DNA of 11,692 nt, from positions 1 through 11,692 of the forward strand of contig JALTCQ010000010.1 of NCBI GenBank assembly GCA_027074515.1, given 5' to 3'. The DNA is from Microcaldota archaeon (GTDB lineage: Archaea > Iainarchaeota > Iainarchaeia > JAADDC01). Positions within the stretch are counted from its first letter, which is position 1. Every line of letters begins with the position of its first letter. Positions 1 to 5,838 of the stretch are shown here, piece by piece. The notes beneath the pieces were generated by a model. That model had not been told where the DNA came from and did not search any database. It was given only the letters and a program-made list of their open reading frames with translations. The position numbers and the translations under genes were made by a program.

Positions 1-329
1 TCCCATATCACCCTCGCTGTTGTTTCAGACATTGCCCTCGTCCTCGTTGCTTTTTGGAGTTCGATATCAAGAAACTCTGAGATATTTGGAAGAAGAACCT
101 CTGAACTCAGCGGAACTCCCGTTCTTCTCATGCCCCGGTATCCTGGCGCCTCCGCAATGAATGCGATCCTTGGTTTTAACCGCTCCATCGCCTCCAGATA
201 GTTCCGGAGGTTCTGCCTGCGGATCTTTGGGCCGTTTGGCAGATCGTGTTCTTCGTCCCGATCTGAGAATGGGTTGAACGTATGTGGTATTTTGATCTGT
301 CGTATTTGATCCGGGATGGTTTCAATCAC
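1..329 (-). CDS. Uracil-DNA glycosylase-like protein, partial (3' end beyond left edge)
   Basis: The minus strand is open from a GTG at 329 to the window edge, giving 109 residues without a stop. Residues 59-66 read AEAPGYRG, followed by RRTGVPLSSE (68-77). This is the [G/A]EAPG(Y)RG...TG(I/V)P..SE signature of the uracil-DNA glycosylase superfamily (family 4/5-like, PF03167). The N-terminal FNPF and the RRQNLRNYLEAM stretch (38-48), and TARVIW at the visible end, also fit that family. These enzymes excise uracil or deaminated bases and start base-excision repair. The catalytic C-terminal half is outside the window. GTG 329 is preferred over the in-frame GTG at 347 because a TATA-like element lies 24 bases upstream, consistent with a leaderless transcript. 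The neighbour on the other side is divergent. The superfamily call is firm, but substrate range and subfamily are not known. Confidence 0.82.
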   Translation of the reverse strand, partial: MIETIPDQIRQIKIPHTFNPFSDRDEEHDLPNGPKIRRQNLRNYLEAMERLKPRIAFIAEAPGYRGMRRTGVPLSSEVLLPNISEFLDIELQKATRTRAMSETTARVIW

Positions 330-347
330 ACTTAACCATAGTTTCAC

Positions 348-358
348 CTATATTTTAT
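348..358 (-). promoter_or_regulatory. TATA-like element of the uracil-DNA glycosylase gene
   Basis: On the minus strand this reads ATAAAATATAG, centred near 353, 24 bases upstream of GTG 329. That spacing is expected for an archaeal TATA box of a leaderless message, and several other genes in this window repeat it. I see no equally convincing TATA for the divergent plus-strand gene at 372; a weak candidate is around 329-338. Confidence 0.5.
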
Positions 359-360
359 CA

Positions 361-366
361 GGTGAT
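361..366 (+). promoter_or_regulatory. Ribosome binding site GGTGAT for the DUF2202 gene
   Basis: GGTGAT lies five bases before the ATG at 372 and matches the archaeal anti-Shine-Dalgarno sequence. It decides the ATG at 372 as the start, against the ATG at 365 in another frame. Confidence 0.65.
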
Positions 367-371
367 GCATT

Positions 372-1133
372 ATGACAAGAGGTTCAATACCAATTGGTTG
401 GATAATTGCGGCACTCATAGTCGCCGCGTTTGCGGGGATAGGTGCGTATGTTGCCACGCATCCCTCTTCGGCGACGACCACAGCGATGCAAGGTTACGGC
501 TACCGTGGGTCACACAGTGTAAACGCTCCGCAGACAGGAATTACGGCTGATGGCAGCTTTACAGAACCGCTGATCGATCAGATAAAGTCCATGCCAAAGG
601 AGGAACTCAGTTCAGAGGAGATCAACGCGATCATGGAGATGCGCGAGGAGGAAAAGCTTGCTAGGGATGTATACCTAACGCTCTATGATAAATGGGGCTT
701 ACCCATATTCCAGAACATCGCAAGGAGTGAGCAAACGCATACGGACGCTGTGAAAGCACTCATCGAGAAGTACGGTCTCGACGATCCTGTGAAGGACGAT
801 AGCATAGGCGTCTTTACTGATCCAAAGTTCACAAAACTCTACAATCAGCTCGTCGCCGATGGATCGAAGAGTATAGAGGATGCGCTAAAGGTTGGTGCGA
901 CGATAGAGGATCTGGACATCAAGGATCTTCAGGACTGGCTGGCAAAGGTGGACAACGAGGACATCAAGTTTGCTTTCTGCAACCTGATGAAGGGGTCGAG
1001 AAACCACCTGCGTGCGTTCACGTCCCAGTTGGAACGCTACGGTGGAACGTATGAGCCACAGTTCATAAGCGAGGCAGAGTACAACGCCATTCTGAGTGGA
1101 TCCGTGGAAAGGGGATTGGTTGACTGCCAATGA
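372..1133 (+). CDS. Membrane-anchored DUF2202 ferritin-like protein
   Basis: This 253-residue protein has one N-terminal hydrophobic helix (about 8-29), a low-complexity Ser/Thr/Gly linker (about 30-65) and then a helical domain with DUF2202 hallmarks. The hallmarks are REEEKLARDVY (91-101), IARSEQTH (116-123), SRNHLRAF (209-216) and PQFISEAEY (229-237). The Glu/His residues E93, E120, H123 and H212 are positioned like the metal ligands of a ferritin-like four-helix bundle. DUF2202 proteins are assigned to the ferritin-like superfamily; no enzymatic activity is established for this one. By the positive-inside rule (Arg3 before the helix) the domain should face outside the membrane, either as a signal anchor or as a cleaved secreted protein. 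A role in metal binding or peroxide handling at the cell surface is inferred, in keeping with the oxidative-defence genes nearby. It is a single gene, convergent with the peroxiredoxin gene downstream. Confidence 0.85.
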   Translation: MTRGSIPIGWIIAALIVAAFAGIGAYVATHPSSATTTAMQGYGYRGSHSVNAPQTGITADGSFTEPLIDQIKSMPKEELSSEEINAIMEMREEEKLARDVYLTLYDKWGLPIFQNIARSEQTHTDAVKALIEKYGLDDPVKDDSIGVFTDPKFTKLYNQLVADGSKSIEDALKVGATIEDLDIKDLQDWLAKVDNEDIKFAFCNLMKGSRNHLRAFTSQLERYGGTYEPQFISEAEYNAILSGSVERGLVDCQ

Positions 1134-1137
1134 CCGC

Positions 1138-1150
1138 ATTTTCTTCTTTT
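1138..1150 (+). terminator. T-rich terminator after the DUF2202 gene
   Basis: A pyrimidine run with eight Ts and no strong hairpin follows the stop codon by five bases, typical of archaeal oligo-T termination. A second T-rich run lies at 1198-1211. The rest of the 101-base convergent gap (1134-1234) shows nothing else that I can support. Confidence 0.45.
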
Positions 1151-1234
1151 ACAAGCGATGAACGGGGTTTTTACGCCCGAGATTCCCCTTTCTGATACTT
1201 TTATTTTTGTTGGGATCTGACGGGTTTGCAGCGC

Positions 1235-1702
1235 TTACTGACTGATGATTTCTTTAATTTCTTTAAGAACTTTTTCTGCGTGCCCCTTTGCCTTTACGTT
1301 CTTCCACTCCTTGACGATCTCCCCCTCTGGCGACACGAGGAACGTGCTTCTTATTACTCCTTCCACTTCCTTCCCATACATCCTTTTCTTACCCCACGCT
1401 CCGAACGCCTTGTGGATCTTCGCGTCTGGATCGCTTAGGAGCGTTATTCTTAGCCCGTGCTTTTCCCTAAATTTCTTGTGCGATTCAACGGACTGGCGAG
1501 AGATGCCAATAATGCGAACGCCGAGTTTCTCAAACGCTTCCTTCAGCTCTGTGAACTCCCTTGCCTCTGTGGTGCAGCCCGGAGTATTGTCTCGCGGATA
1601 GAAGTATATGATCGTCCATTTTCCGAGCAAATCCTTGTTACTCAGCTCAATCTCGTTACCGTCTTCATCCATTCCCTTCAGCTTGAACACAGGCAGTTTC
1701 AT
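1235..1702 (-). CDS. bcp: PrxQ/BCP-type peroxiredoxin with a single cysteine
   Basis: This 155-residue thiol peroxidase of the AhpC/TSA superfamily, PrxQ (BCP) subfamily, reduces hydrogen peroxide and organic hydroperoxides in the cytoplasm. The peroxidatic motif is PRDNTPGCTTEAREF (36-50) with Cys43. The conserved Arg is in VIRSTFLV (about 116-123). The full length matches the family and there is no signal peptide. In many PrxQ enzymes a resolving Cys sits five residues after the peroxidatic one. Here that position (48) is Arg, and Cys43 is the only Cys in the protein, so it must use an outside thiol. It is the last gene of a four-gene operon. Its ATG overlaps the preceding stop as ATGA, and GGTGGTGA sits six bases upstream inside the previous gene, so translation is probably coupled. 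The thioredoxin-like and CcdA-like genes of the operon suggest where its electrons may come from. This is inference, because the thioredoxin domain appears to lie on the other side of the membrane. Confidence 0.93.
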   Translation of the reverse strand: MKLPVFKLKGMDEDGNEIELSNKDLLGKWTIIYFYPRDNTPGCTTEAREFTELKEAFEKLGVRIIGISRQSVESHKKFREKHGLRITLLSDPDAKIHKAFGAWGKKRMYGKEVEGVIRSTFLVSPEGEIVKEWKNVKAKGHAEKVLKEIKEIISQ

Positions 1703-1962
1703 TTCTTCTCACCACCGAGCCACATTTGCAGGATTGCCCAGCCCGCAAAGAGCCAGAACAGTATGATTTCTGCCATACACCCAGGATCGGATGTGGTGCA
1801 TTGCAGGCACGACGAACCGTGCGTAATGCAGTGGATGATGAACAGTGTTGCAATGCCTGACATGGGTATGATAAGCTCTTTCTTTCCGCTATCGTAGACT
1901 GCACGGACGAGAACGTATCCGAGGAGCAGCGCTATTGCCAGATGCACTGCAAATAGGATCAC
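1699..1962 (-). CDS. Small three-helix membrane protein with extracytoplasmic CxxC loop
   Basis: I do not recognise a family. With the GTG at 1962 the protein has 87 residues. That start overlaps the upstream stop as GTGA and has GGAGGTG six bases before it; an in-frame GTG at 1977 would add five residues and remove that spacing. Hydrophobic segments lie at about 2-22, 33-46 and 65-81. The first loop (AVYDSGKKE) and the C-terminus (GGEKK) are basic, so the positive-inside rule puts both in the cytoplasm and the second loop outside. That loop carries four cysteines (C45, C52, C55, C62), including the CxxC pair CLQC, plus His residues. The gene sits between the CcdA-like and PrxQ genes with 4-base overlaps on both sides, so it is probably part of the same thiol-exchange machinery. 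Metal binding by the Cys/His loop is an alternative. Confidence 0.75.
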   Translation of the reverse strand: MILFAVHLAIALLLGYVLVRAVYDSGKKELIIPMSGIATLFIIHCITHGSSCLQCTTSDPGCMAEIILFWLFAGWAILQMWLGGEKK

Positions 1963-2507
1963 GGTACCCACCTCCACGACGCTCCGGCGAGATACGCCAG
2001 ATAATACGATACAAGGACCAGGAGGAGCACGGTGGCACGCTCAAACCACTTTGCGTGGCGCAAATACGCGTCCGTGTTCTTGAGGATCACTGCAGTGATG
2101 AATATTGGTGTTATTATACCCAGCGCGAAGAGAAATGCATTCAGTATTGCTGTGATCCAGCCGAAGGACGTGGTTGCTGTTGCCACGGCAAATCCAATGG
2201 AGCAAGGGGACAGCGCGAGCCCGTAGAGCGCGCCAGATGCAGGGATGGGAAATTCTTTACCCTCATATATGGTGTACGCCGAGTAGAACGTGATCGCAGC
2301 TGCGAGAAGGAGCAGAATCGGTTGAACCCACTGGAACGTGGAGTATATTGCTGCAAATGCGAGGTTGAGAGCTGCAAAGAGCAAGAACTGCGTTACAAAG
2401 AATTCCAGAACGAAGCGGTACTTGTTTTTCTGTGCGATTAGCACGGAGAGTGCAGGAAGGACACAGCCGCTAAGCCCCGCAAAGAACCCACTCACGTAGG
2501 CGAGCAC
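1959..2507 (-). CDS. CcdA/DsbD-like thiol-disulfide membrane transporter
   Basis: This 182-residue protein has about six hydrophobic helices. Two cysteines lie in helix-breaking motifs: GLSGCVLP (Cys15) in the first helix and LSPCSIGF (Cys102) in the fourth. This is the pattern of the CcdA/DsbD transmembrane domain (PF02683), which passes reducing equivalents from cytoplasmic thioredoxin to extracytoplasmic thiol proteins by reversible disulfide formation between these two cysteines. The length fits the short CcdA type without extra domains. The annotated start is GTG 2507, preceded by a G-rich stretch (GGGGCGGT) that could serve as a ribosome site. A GTG at 2495, which overlaps the upstream stop as GTGA, is an equally tidy alternative and would remove four residues. 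The gene overlaps the thioredoxin-like gene upstream by 16 bases and the small Cys protein downstream by 4. The thioredoxin-like neighbour is the natural partner. Confidence 0.85.
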   Translation of the reverse strand: MLAYVSGFFAGLSGCVLPALSVLIAQKNKYRFVLEFFVTQFLLFAALNLAFAAIYSTFQWVQPILLLLAAAITFYSAYTIYEGKEFPIPASGALYGLALSPCSIGFAVATATTSFGWITAILNAFLFALGIITPIFITAVILKNTDAYLRHAKWFERATVLLLVLVSYYLAYLAGASWRWVP

Positions 2508-2938
2508 GTTACCGCCCCCCGATTTATTGAGCAGCCGCCCATTGTGCCGTTTTCTTCTCGTTTTGTTTTCTTCGTTGCCGCCACTATTCTGTCGTACGCT
2601 TGCTCGCCCACCAGCTTGGAACCGGTCCGGGATATGACGATCGTTGGGGTTTCGCGCACACCGTATTTCTCCACCAGATCTCTTCGGCGGAACACGTTGA
2701 ACGCGGATATCTTGTAGCCCGCAGACACTAGTCGCTTTATCGTGGGAATCTCTGCGATGCAGTGCGGGCAGGTTGGCTGGTAGAACACGAGGATGTCGGC
2801 GTTTTCATCCTTTGGGAGCATTGCATAGAACATCGCGCTGTTGGACAGGCCCAGTGCAAATGCTATCAATACGCCCAGCCCCGCAACGATTATTATCCAA
2901 CGTGGGCCCATTTCTCTGCTTAGCGAGAAGTCAAGCAC
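2492..2938 (-). CDS. Membrane-anchored thioredoxin-like protein (CPHC active site)
   Basis: This 148-residue protein has a signal-anchor helix (about 14-31) after a basic N-terminus, then a thioredoxin fold with the active site QPTCPHC (Cys57, Cys60) and the cis-proline in ETPTIV (Pro98). CPHC is the dithiol of DsbA- and glutaredoxin-like oxidoreductases. The domain is expected outside the membrane. A short Gly/Cys-containing tail (about 130-148) adds two more cysteines, in GGC and VTC. The start is GTG 2938, 24.5 bases from the centre of the TATA element at 2957-2968, so the message is probably leaderless. ATG 2911 is a possible alternative. It is the first gene of the operon with the CcdA-like, small Cys and PrxQ genes. 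The likely role is to exchange thiols with surface proteins, kept reduced by the CcdA-like partner. The substrates are unknown. Confidence 0.85.
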   Translation of the reverse strand: MLDFSLSREMGPRWIIIVAGLGVLIAFALGLSNSAMFYAMLPKDENADILVFYQPTCPHCIAEIPTIKRLVSAGYKISAFNVFRRRDLVEKYGVRETPTIVISRTGSKLVGEQAYDRIVAATKKTKREENGTMGGCSINRGAVTCSPT

Positions 2939-2956
2939 CTATTACTCTGGCTTTAA

Positions 2957-2968
2957 GGTTATAAAACC
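2957..2968. promoter_or_regulatory. Shared symmetric TATA element for divergent genes at 2938 and 2987
   Basis: GGTTATAAAACC is identical to its reverse complement at 10 of 12 positions. Its centre (2962.5) is exactly midway between GTG 2938 on the minus strand and ATG 2987 on the plus strand, 24.5 bases from each. This suggests one element serving two leaderless transcripts. The geometry is seen in the sequence; the promoter activity is inferred. Confidence 0.65.
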
Positions 2969-2986
2969 GTTTTTCATTCTCTATGC

Positions 2987-4084
2987 ATGTTGTCATACTC
3001 CCAGGTACGCGCGTTCTTCTCCCGCGAGTGGCTTCTCATGGCGTATCTGGTCATATTCCTTGTGATTCTGGCGTTATACGCACCGTCTCTGTCGACACTG
3101 ATCTCATACATCAACCTGCGCGTTGTATTCTCAATTTTTGGATTTTTGGTTGTCGTTCAGGGCCTTCACGATTCTGGATTCCTTTCGTGGCTGGCGAACC
3201 GCTTGGCCCTGCGAGCTGGAGATGCACGGACATTTGCTCTTGTCGTAGTTATGTCCACTGTGGCCCTAGCAGCATTTGTTACCAACGATCTTGCTTTGTT
3301 CACGTTTGTACCTCTTGTCCTGGCAGCTCCCTTACAAGATTCTCATAAATTCCGCCTGCTCGTTCTCCTCGCCCTTGCTGCCAATGTGGGCGCATTCATT
3401 TCTCCCGTGGGCAACCCTCAGAAGCTCATTCTTTGGCAGTTATCTGAAATGGACATACTTTCGTTCACCCTTCCCTTTGTCTTGCCTTTCCTCGTTTTAG
3501 CCATCGGTCTAATTGCTTACGTCCTTGTACTGATCCCGCAACTTCCGATTCGCGTTTCTGTCGACGATGTTCGCCTCCATCGCCACGCTGCGGTTTATGA
3601 CGCTCTTCTTTTCGTGGGCTATTTGGGGCTTCTCGCCTTCGGACAGTGGGCCATTGCTGTTGGACTTGTTTTCGCGTATTTCATCTTGCGCTATCCCTCC
3701 GTATTTACACGGATTGACTGGGCTTTTCTCGTTCTTCTGATCCTTCTCTTCGTTGATTTTGGTCTTCTGTCTGCCCATTTCTACGTATCGAGGTTTTTCT
3801 CACCCAATTTGCTTTCTTCACCTCGCAGCGTCTTTTTCATATCCGCTGCGCTCACGCAGCTCTTTTCTGACGTCCCCACGGCGATTCTTCTCTCACATTA
3901 CTCCAAACAGTATGTAGCCATCGCCATGGGCACCACTGTGGGCGCCATGGGTCTCATTGTTGCCTCCGTCGCCAACATTATTGCAGTCAGGCTTTCTACT
4001 GAGCGGAGGAAGTACTTGAAGTTCCATTTGTATTCCTTGCCGTTTTTCGTCTTCGCAGTTGCCGTAGTGGCACTCTTCCTTTAA
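2987..4084 (+). CDS. ArsB/SLC13-type (ion transporter superfamily) anion permease
   Basis: This 365-residue, very hydrophobic protein has about ten membrane segments. The first half holds FVTNDLALFTFVP (97-109) and NVGAFISPVGNPQ (133-145). The second half repeats the pattern in LTQLFSDVPTAILL and VGAMGLIVASVANIIA. These inverted-repeat motifs (TND..., NxGG..(T/S)P.GNPQ) define the ArsB/NhaD/CitMHS/SLC13 superfamily, which moves anions such as arsenite, dicarboxylates or sulfate across the membrane. The substrate cannot be read from the sequence. It is somewhat shorter than the usual 400-430 residues, but both halves are present. ATG 2987 fits the shared TATA element. It is divergent from the thiol-relay operon, and sfsA follows with almost no gap, so the two are probably co-transcribed. 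The link to thiol chemistry could mean a thiol-reactive oxyanion, but this is speculative. Confidence 0.83.
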   Translation: MLSYSQVRAFFSREWLLMAYLVIFLVILALYAPSLSTLISYINLRVVFSIFGFLVVVQGLHDSGFLSWLANRLALRAGDARTFALVVVMSTVALAAFVTNDLALFTFVPLVLAAPLQDSHKFRLLVLLALAANVGAFISPVGNPQKLILWQLSEMDILSFTLPFVLPFLVLAIGLIAYVLVLIPQLPIRVSVDDVRLHRHAAVYDALLFVGYLGLLAFGQWAIAVGLVFAYFILRYPSVFTRIDWAFLVLLILLFVDFGLLSAHFYVSRFFSPNLLSSPRSVFFISAALTQLFSDVPTAILLSHYSKQYVAIAMGTTVGAMGLIVASVANIIAVRLSTERRKYLKFHLYSLPFFVFAVAVVALFL

Positions 4085-4106
4085 TTTGCTATACTATATT
4101 TCCTAT

Positions 4107-5084
4107 GTGGGCGTCCTCTCCTTCGACTCACTCGTTCCCGGCGAGTTCGTCTCCCGTCCGAACCGATTTGTGGCCATTGTTCGAGTTAATGGAGAAGATA
4201 GGATAGCTCACGTCCACGACCCAGGCCGTCTGACGGAACTCCTTCGCCCAGGTGCTCCTGTCCTTCTTCTGCCAAAACAGGGGGCAAAGACGGATTTTCA
4301 CCTCATTGCAGTTTACCGCGAAGGCTATGGCTGGGTGTTCCAGCACTCCGGATATCATTCTCTCATCGCTCAAAGGCTCATTGAGTCCCGTGCGCTCCCA
4401 GAATTCAGGGACACCGTTGCCTACGGCAAGGAAATTTCCATAGACAACCACCGCATAGATTTTGTTCTCTCCTACCACACAGGCGACGTTCTGATGGAGG
4501 TGAAGGGCTGCACGCTCTTCCAGAAGGATCTTGCCCTCTTTCCCGATGCGCCTACAAAGAGGGGAAGGGAACACGTAGATTTACTCGCTCAGTACGGAGA
4601 TTCTATCCTGCTTTTCCTTGTGATGAACGATAACGTTCGCTACTTTGCCCCCAACGTTGAAATGGATCCAAAGTTCCACGAATCTTTTCTCCACGCGCTG
4701 GCGAAAGGTATCCACGTTATTCCAGCCACCTTCTCCTTTGATGGGAGAACGCTGCGCCAGGTTGGAAGATTACCCTTCGTCTCTGATCCCCATGACGACG
4801 AACTCTTTTCCCTGGCGAACCTTGCATCCGATGCGGCGGAGGAATACTCCAAACGCTTCGGACCAGGGGCCCACGCTGTTCTCTCCGGTGTTTCCCGCAT
4901 TGATGGAGTTCCCTACGTCCATACTGTGTTCTACGGTATCTTCTGCCAGTCTTGCGGGCTCTATGATTACTTTGACGATTACGGGCTGATCCTGTCAGAT
5001 CTTGGCGTCAAATCCGTCCCTGATTCTGTTAAACAGTTCGGGAACACGTACGTGGTCCGCTTCAAGGTGAAAGAAATCGAATGA
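4107..5084 (+). CDS. sfsA: SfsA-family nuclease-like protein with a C-terminal extension
   Basis: The first 220 or so residues are SfsA (PF03749): an N-terminal OB-like part with PNRFVAIV and HDPGRLTELLRPG, then a PD-(D/E)XK nuclease-like core. In that core RIDFVL supplies Asp118, LMEVKG supplies Glu131 and Lys133, and LFPDAPTKRGREH is the family signature. E. coli SfsA binds DNA and was named for a sugar-fermentation phenotype; its cellular role is unclear. GTG 4107 aligns best with family starts. An in-frame TTG at 4086 would add seven residues and leave only one base after the permease stop. SfsA proteins are usually about 230 residues, but this one has about 100 more (225-325) with a CQSC pair, and I do not recognise that region. 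The tail overlaps the convergent AGOG gene by 23 bases. It is probably in an operon with the permease. Confidence 0.9.
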   Translation: MGVLSFDSLVPGEFVSRPNRFVAIVRVNGEDRIAHVHDPGRLTELLRPGAPVLLLPKQGAKTDFHLIAVYREGYGWVFQHSGYHSLIAQRLIESRALPEFRDTVAYGKEISIDNHRIDFVLSYHTGDVLMEVKGCTLFQKDLALFPDAPTKRGREHVDLLAQYGDSILLFLVMNDNVRYFAPNVEMDPKFHESFLHALAKGIHVIPATFSFDGRTLRQVGRLPFVSDPHDDELFSLANLASDAAEEYSKRFGPGAHAVLSGVSRIDGVPYVHTVFYGIFCQSCGLYDYFDDYGLILSDLGVKSVPDSVKQFGNTYVVRFKVKEIE

Positions 5085-5787
5085 GTTCTTCTCCTGCTTG
5101 CCCAAAGGCTCTCCTTATCTTCTCCTGCACCTCTGGGTTTCCACTCATGGCTGGCCAGAGGATGGAATCGATGTGCAGCGGCGGAACTCCAGTTTCTTCG
5201 GCTACTCCCTGCCAGAACAGTATTGGATCATCTTGTCCTAGCCGTTCAGTAAGCCTTTGTATCCTTGAGTCGACTGGGATAGGTATTTCCATTGGATACG
5301 GACGGAACTCCCCCGTGGCGATGCGCATGGCGTATCCGAACATCTTGACGGCAAATACTACGGTCTTCGCATTCCTCTGCGTGCCCAGCGTCTTTGCAAG
5401 GTCGTGCTGCAGTGCTGCCATATTGTTATAGTACTCTTTCGCGTTCATTGACATGAGAAACGGCTCGGCACGCTCCAGCCGCTTCAGCTTTACGTTTGTA
5501 ATCCTTCTGTTCGTCTTACTTTCGGGCAGAAACAGCTTGTACGCACCGTAAATATTATCCACAGGGTGCTCCGAGAACCAGCGCGCGAACTCCCACCACC
5601 AGTCTTCTCCCTTTCCTGACAGCTGGTAGGAAACGAGGGCGTTGGCCGTCACGAGCGGGATGAAGACTGTCTTATCGCTCATATGCTCGTATAAATGTAG
5701 GAGAGCTTGGAACTGCGGGTCCACGTGCTCTTCTATGAATCTTGTCCCCTCTATGCCTATGTTTGCTATGACTTCCTCGATTTCCAC
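5062..5787 (-). CDS. AGOG: archaeal 8-oxoguanine DNA glycosylase/lyase
   Basis: This 241-residue protein matches the archaeal GO glycosylase family (PF09171, helix-hairpin-helix superfamily), which removes 8-oxoguanine from DNA and cleaves the abasic site by beta-elimination. The key motif NAKTVVFAVKM holds Lys141 and IPIPVDSR holds Asp173. In the characterised Pyrobaculum enzyme the catalytic pair is Lys140 and Asp172, so both residues are present at almost the same positions. The length is typical. The start is GTG 5787, 25-26 bases from the TATA-like element at 5808-5820, so the transcript is probably leaderless. It is transcribed toward sfsA and their 3' ends overlap by 23 bases. Repair of oxidised guanine fits the peroxide and superoxide defence genes in this window. 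Confidence 0.93.
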   Translation of the reverse strand: MEIEEVIANIGIEGTRFIEEHVDPQFQALLHLYEHMSDKTVFIPLVTANALVSYQLSGKGEDWWWEFARWFSEHPVDNIYGAYKLFLPESKTNRRITNVKLKRLERAEPFLMSMNAKEYYNNMAALQHDLAKTLGTQRNAKTVVFAVKMFGYAMRIATGEFRPYPMEIPIPVDSRIQRLTERLGQDDPILFWQGVAEETGVPPLHIDSILWPAMSGNPEVQEKIRRAFGQAGEELIRFLSP

Positions 5788-5807
5788 GATGGGATATTGT
5801 GGAAGGC

Positions 5808-5820
5808 TTTTTTATTTAGG
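5808..5820. promoter_or_regulatory. Shared TATA-like element for divergent genes at 5787 and 5839
   Basis: TTTTTTATTTAGG lies between GTG 5787 (minus) and ATG 5839 (plus). The midpoint of the two starts is 5813, within one base of the centre of the element. This is the same 25-base geometry as at 2957-2968, so two leaderless transcripts from one A/T-rich element are likely. Confidence 0.55.
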
Positions 5821-5838
5821 ATTTCCTACTTTATACAC

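Noticed and set aside
337..339. ATG with GGTGA upstream on the minus strand as the start of the left-edge gene
   Set aside because: That frame stops after five codons (TGA). The glycosylase frame starts at GTG 329 or 347.
1162..1187. GGGG...CCCC pair as a terminator hairpin
   Set aside because: The arms are only four bases with a long loop and no matched extension, so it is not supported as a structure.
1158..1220. Twenty-codon frame with ATG in the convergent gap between the DUF2202 and PrxQ genes
   Set aside because: It has no ribosome site or TATA at the right distance and is T-rich, which fits terminator sequence better.
4128..4574. Open frame of 148 codons antisense to sfsA
   Set aside because: It lies entirely opposite the conserved SfsA core and has no recognisable motif or start signal.
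5707..5838. Upstream extension of the small surface protein gene by 44 codons
   Set aside because: It would overlap the AGOG start and the shared promoter element, and would put a non-hydrophobic stretch before the signal helix.
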